A stretch of 64,000 nt of DNA, from NCBI GenBank assembly GCA_003278815.1, contig QCDB01000001.1:250001-314000 (forward strand), read 5' to 3'. Shown here one piece after another: positions 61,479 to 64,000 of this stretch. Both the position numbers and the translations under genes were made by a program. This DNA is from SAR86 cluster bacterium AG-349-I13. GTDB taxonomy: Bacteria; Pseudomonadota; Gammaproteobacteria; Magnimaribacterales; TMED112. Every line of letters starts with the position of its first letter. Position 1 is the first letter of the stretch. Under the pieces are notes generated by a model. It searched no databases, was not told the origin of the DNA, and worked only from the letters and a program-made list of their open reading frames with translations.

Positions 61479-62337
61479 AAACGGTTTTATTACATTGCTA
61501 GTAGTACTAGTTTTAACAGCACTGTTCCAATCTGTAGTAATTGTTAGAGATACTGAAAAAGCAATTTTATTAAAACTTGGAGCTTTTGAGAGAACATTAG
61601 AGCCTGGTTTAAATTTTAAAATACCTTTTATAGACACCGTAACCAAATTCGAGGCAAGAATTCGTTCACTTGATACTCCACCTGACAGAGTGCTTTCAAG
61701 TGAAGCAAAACCTCTTAATGTTGATTCATTCGTTAAATATAAAATTGTAGATGCTGAAACCTACTATACATCAACTAATGGTGGCCAAAGTAGAGTAGCT
61801 GAGGATACATTGCAAAGAAGAATTAAAGACAAACTTAGAAATGAGTTTGGTAAACGTACCCTTATCGAAGTTGTTTCAGGTGATCGTGATGGTTTGATGC
61901 TTGCATTAAAGAATTCTCTTGGCGAAGATTCAGCTCAACTTGGTGTAGAAATAATAGATTTTCGTGTAAAAAGAATTGATTTTGAAAGAGAAATCAGAGC
62001 TTCGGTTTTTGAGAGAATGAAAACGGAGAGAAACAGAATTGCAGAGCAATTAAGAGCAGAAGGAAGAGAAACAGCTGAAAAAATTAGAGCTGATGCTGAT
62101 AAACAAAGAACGATTATTTTGGCTAATGCCACAAAAGAGGCTGAAAAAATTAGAGGAGATGGCGACGCAACAGCAACAGCTACTTATGCTGAGGCGTACA
62201 ACAGAGATCCTGAATTTTATGATTTTACCAGAAGTCTTAAAGCATATAGAAATACCTTTAATGACCAAGGAGATATCTTATTGATAGATCCAGATAGTGA
62301 TTACTTTAAGTATTTGAATAAATCTGAACCAGAATAA
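61471..62337 (+). CDS. hflC: FtsH protease modulator HflC
   Basis: HflC is the SPFH partner of HflK. TM helix at about 5-22, SPFH start VRDTEKAILLKLGAFERTLEPGLNF, and the helical part AEQLRAEGRETAEKIRADADKQR are typical. I choose ATG 61471 because AGGAGG at 61459-61464 is then 6 nt upstream; ATG 61468 would be only 3 nt away. The 288 residues are shorter than E. coli (334). The purA ATG follows its stop codon with no spacer. Confidence 0.95.
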   Translation: MNRNGFITLLVVLVLTALFQSVVIVRDTEKAILLKLGAFERTLEPGLNFKIPFIDTVTKFEARIRSLDTPPDRVLSSEAKPLNVDSFVKYKIVDAETYYTSTNGGQSRVAEDTLQRRIKDKLRNEFGKRTLIEVVSGDRDGLMLALKNSLGEDSAQLGVEIIDFRVKRIDFEREIRASVFERMKTERNRIAEQLRAEGRETAEKIRADADKQRTIILANATKEAEKIRGDGDATATATYAEAYNRDPEFYDFTRSLKAYRNTFNDQGDILLIDPDSDYFKYLNKSEPE

Positions 62338-63600
62338 ATGAAAAAATCCTTGATCCTTGTAGGCACTCAATGGGGTGATGAAGGAAAAGGAAAAATAGTA
62401 GATTTTTACTCAAAGAAGTTCGATGCCGTCTGCCGTTTCCAAGGGGGACACAACGCCGGCCATACGATTTATAAGGAAGAAAAAAAATTTGTTCTTCATC
62501 TTATACCCTCAGGGATATTTTATGACCATGTTTCATGTTTTATCGGTCAAGGAGTCATCTTATCTATTGATTCACTGCTTGAGGAAATTGAACAATTAGA
62601 GCAAAAAGGTATAAACCTTGAAGGTAAGTTAAGGATAAGTAGATATTGCAGCTTATTGTTGCCTTTACACGCTAAAATTGATCAGCTAAGAGAAGATAAC
62701 AAAAATTCAATTGGTACTACTCGAAGGGGTATTGGTCCTGCCTATGAAGATAAAACTGCCAGAAGGAGCATTAAGGCTTTTGATCTTGAAGATAACGATC
62801 TACTAGAAACTAAGCTCAAAAGTTTAGTTGAATATTATAATTATCAAATCCTAAACATTCATGGTTCAGAACCCTTTGCGTTTGAAGATGTCTACAACGA
62901 GCTTATGCAGTCATACAAAAAGGCATCTAAATATTTTGGTGATGTTACTGACACTTTAGAGAGCATATATGAACAGGGTGGAAATATATTATATGAGGGT
63001 GCTCAAGGGACTTTATTAGATGTTGATTATGGTACTTATCCATATGTTACTTCATCTAATACACTAGCTACTTCTGTAGGAATTGGTTCTGGCTTTCCAA
63101 AAAGTATCTATTCAAACGTTCTAGGAGTAGCAAAAGCCTACACTACAAGAGTAGGCGCAGGCCCATTTCCGACCGAACTATTTTGTGAAGAAGGGCATAA
63201 AATTGCTGAACTTGGGCATGAATTTGGTGCAACAACTGGTAGACCAAGAAGATGTGGCTGGCTTGATCTCGTAGCCCTAAAATATTCAGCAAAATTAAAT
63301 AATTTAACAGAGCTTTGCATTACAAAACTTGATGTTCTAGATACTTTTAGCGAGATAAAAGTTTGCATAGGATACAAAGTAAATGGTGAAGATACTCCCT
63401 TTAAATCAAGATTACTCCACAAAGCTGAACCAATCTATAAGGCTTTTAAGGGTTGGAATTGTTCTCTAGCAAATTGTGAAAATTATGGTTCACTTCCTGA
63501 TAAAGCAAAAGAATTTTTAAATTTTATTGAAGACTATGTTGGAGTGAAGATCAGTTTAATTTCCAATGGCCCAAATAGAGAAGATTTAATCCATAGATAA
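62338..63600 (+). CDS. purA: Adenylosuccinate synthetase
   Basis: PurA makes adenylosuccinate from IMP, aspartate and GTP, the first AMP-specific step. The N-terminal P-loop-like VGTQWGDEGKGKIVD (about 8-22), GGHNAGHTI, the IMP-site GTTRRGIGPAYEDK and the YPYVTSSNT region are intact. Its 420 residues are close to the family 430. The hflC-purA order is a classical gammaproteobacterial arrangement. The 3' end overlaps the convergent proC by 15 nt. Confidence 0.97.
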   Translation: MKKSLILVGTQWGDEGKGKIVDFYSKKFDAVCRFQGGHNAGHTIYKEEKKFVLHLIPSGIFYDHVSCFIGQGVILSIDSLLEEIEQLEQKGINLEGKLRISRYCSLLLPLHAKIDQLREDNKNSIGTTRRGIGPAYEDKTARRSIKAFDLEDNDLLETKLKSLVEYYNYQILNIHGSEPFAFEDVYNELMQSYKKASKYFGDVTDTLESIYEQGGNILYEGAQGTLLDVDYGTYPYVTSSNTLATSVGIGSGFPKSIYSNVLGVAKAYTTRVGAGPFPTELFCEEGHKIAELGHEFGATTGRPRRCGWLDLVALKYSAKLNNLTELCITKLDVLDTFSEIKVCIGYKVNGEDTPFKSRLLHKAEPIYKAFKGWNCSLANCENYGSLPDKAKEFLNFIEDYVGVKISLISNGPNREDLIHR

Positions 63601-64000
63601 TTCTGCTGCTCTATTCTTAGCTGCATTGATAGCTTCGGAAAAAATATTTATAAAATCATTCTCATGTAAGTGATTGAGTCCAGCTTCGGTCGTCCCACCT
63701 TTTGATTTAATACTGTGAATCAAATCTTCCAAATTCTCTCCATTTTGTATTGCACTTATTAAGCTAGTTAGGAATAAAAGAGTTATATCTCTTTTAGAGA
63801 CATTATCAGGCAAAAGTTCACTCAGCCTATGTTCAAATTCATTAATGATTTCAAAGTAAAATGCTGGGGCACTTCCAATAAGTGATGTATGTAAGTTTAT
63901 TTTGTCTTCATCTTCGACAACTATGGCTTTTCCAAGATAGTTAAAAATATCTAAAATTTCACTTAGTTCTTCATAAGAAAAAATACTCGTTATTCCAAGG
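63586..64000 (-). CDS. proC: Pyrroline-5-carboxylate reductase, C-terminal part (truncated by window end)
   Basis: ProC reduces 1-pyrroline-5-carboxylate to proline. Only the C-terminal 137 or so codons are in the window; the frame stays open to base 64000. Visible are a segment FNYLGKAIVVEDEDKINL, the TSLIGSAPAFYFE motif (usually SGSGPAY) and the C-terminal signature SKGGTTEAGLNHL with the helix AINAAKNRAAEL. The N-terminal NADPH domain lies outside. It is convergent to purA with a 15-nt overlap. Confidence 0.9.
   Translation of the reverse strand, partial: LGITSIFSYEELSEILDIFNYLGKAIVVEDEDKINLHTSLIGSAPAFYFEIINEFEHRLSELLPDNVSKRDITLLFLTSLISAIQNGENLEDLIHSIKSKGGTTEAGLNHLHENDFINIFSEAINAAKNRAAELSMD

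Overview
This 64 kb window looks like chromosomal DNA from a streamlined, low-GC marine gammaproteobacterium. The inference rests on several things: AT-rich sequence, almost no intergenic space, and many start/stop overlaps (TAATG, ATGA) with convergent genes overlapping tail to tail. Gammaproteobacterial gene orders are also present (rph-pyrE, tyrS/M23 peptidase-anmK-erpA, pepP-ubiH, mrcA divergent from aroK-aroB, miaA...hflK-hflC-purA), together with TonB-dependent receptors and an outer-membrane/LPS gene set. The combination of a TPP-riboswitch-controlled TonB receptor, PnuC-type transporter and kinase would suit the SAR86 group, but no taxonomic marker (rRNA) is present, so this is a guess. 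I see no insertion sequence, integrase, CRISPR array, prophage or rRNA, and no gene-free stretch over about 150 bases. No convincing GC-rich rho-independent terminator was seen.

Region 1 (1-28393) is housekeeping: the 3' part of a SpoT/RelA gene coupled to pyrB; rph-pyrE-ribE; a secreted amidohydrolase pair; rpsU-yqeY; tsaD-folB-folK; an unknown lipoprotein; a DUF1338 protein with a kinase-like protein and a small coiled-coil protein; pepP-ubiH; rpmB-maf; dut; rpmE2; priA; and a long minus-strand run hemL-PfkB kinase-pcnB-deoxynucleoside kinase-tsaE. After that come hemG/erpA, the M23 peptidase-anmK pair, tyrS and a saccharopine-dehydrogenase-like reductase.

Region 2 (28438-43820) is the accessory part. 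It starts at a solitary tRNA-Ile(GAU) and contains a solitary tRNA-Ala(UGC) at 40635. Between them lie a purple-acid-phosphatase-like enzyme, the TPP riboswitch with the thiamine uptake operon (TonB receptor, PnuT, kinase), a CIA30 protein, a second TonB receptor, a MerC-like protein, an e(P4)-type phosphatase beside an MFS transporter, a DksA with half of its zinc ligands missing, and small membrane proteins. After tRNA-Ala follow a secreted TPR protein, a PhzF-family enzyme and an exported cyclophilin. The theme is nutrient and phosphate/nucleotide scavenging.

Region 3 (43823-64000) contains a diiron ferritin-like protein divergent from an SDR-TesB pair, then hemE-aroB-aroK divergent from mrcA, algC, and ilvE leading into a translationally coupled glycosyltransferase-methyltransferase-alpha/alpha-toroid protein set. 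That set converges on a second methyltransferase and a lipid A acyltransferase, which sits head to head with waaA with no spacer. The waaA-miaA-hflK-hflC-purA run follows, lacking hfq and hflX, and the window ends within proC. The glycosyltransferase/methyltransferase/toroid set next to lipid A/Kdo genes is my best candidate for an undescribed pathway, probably surface glycolipid decoration. The amidohydrolase plus metal-less paralogue pair is the second.
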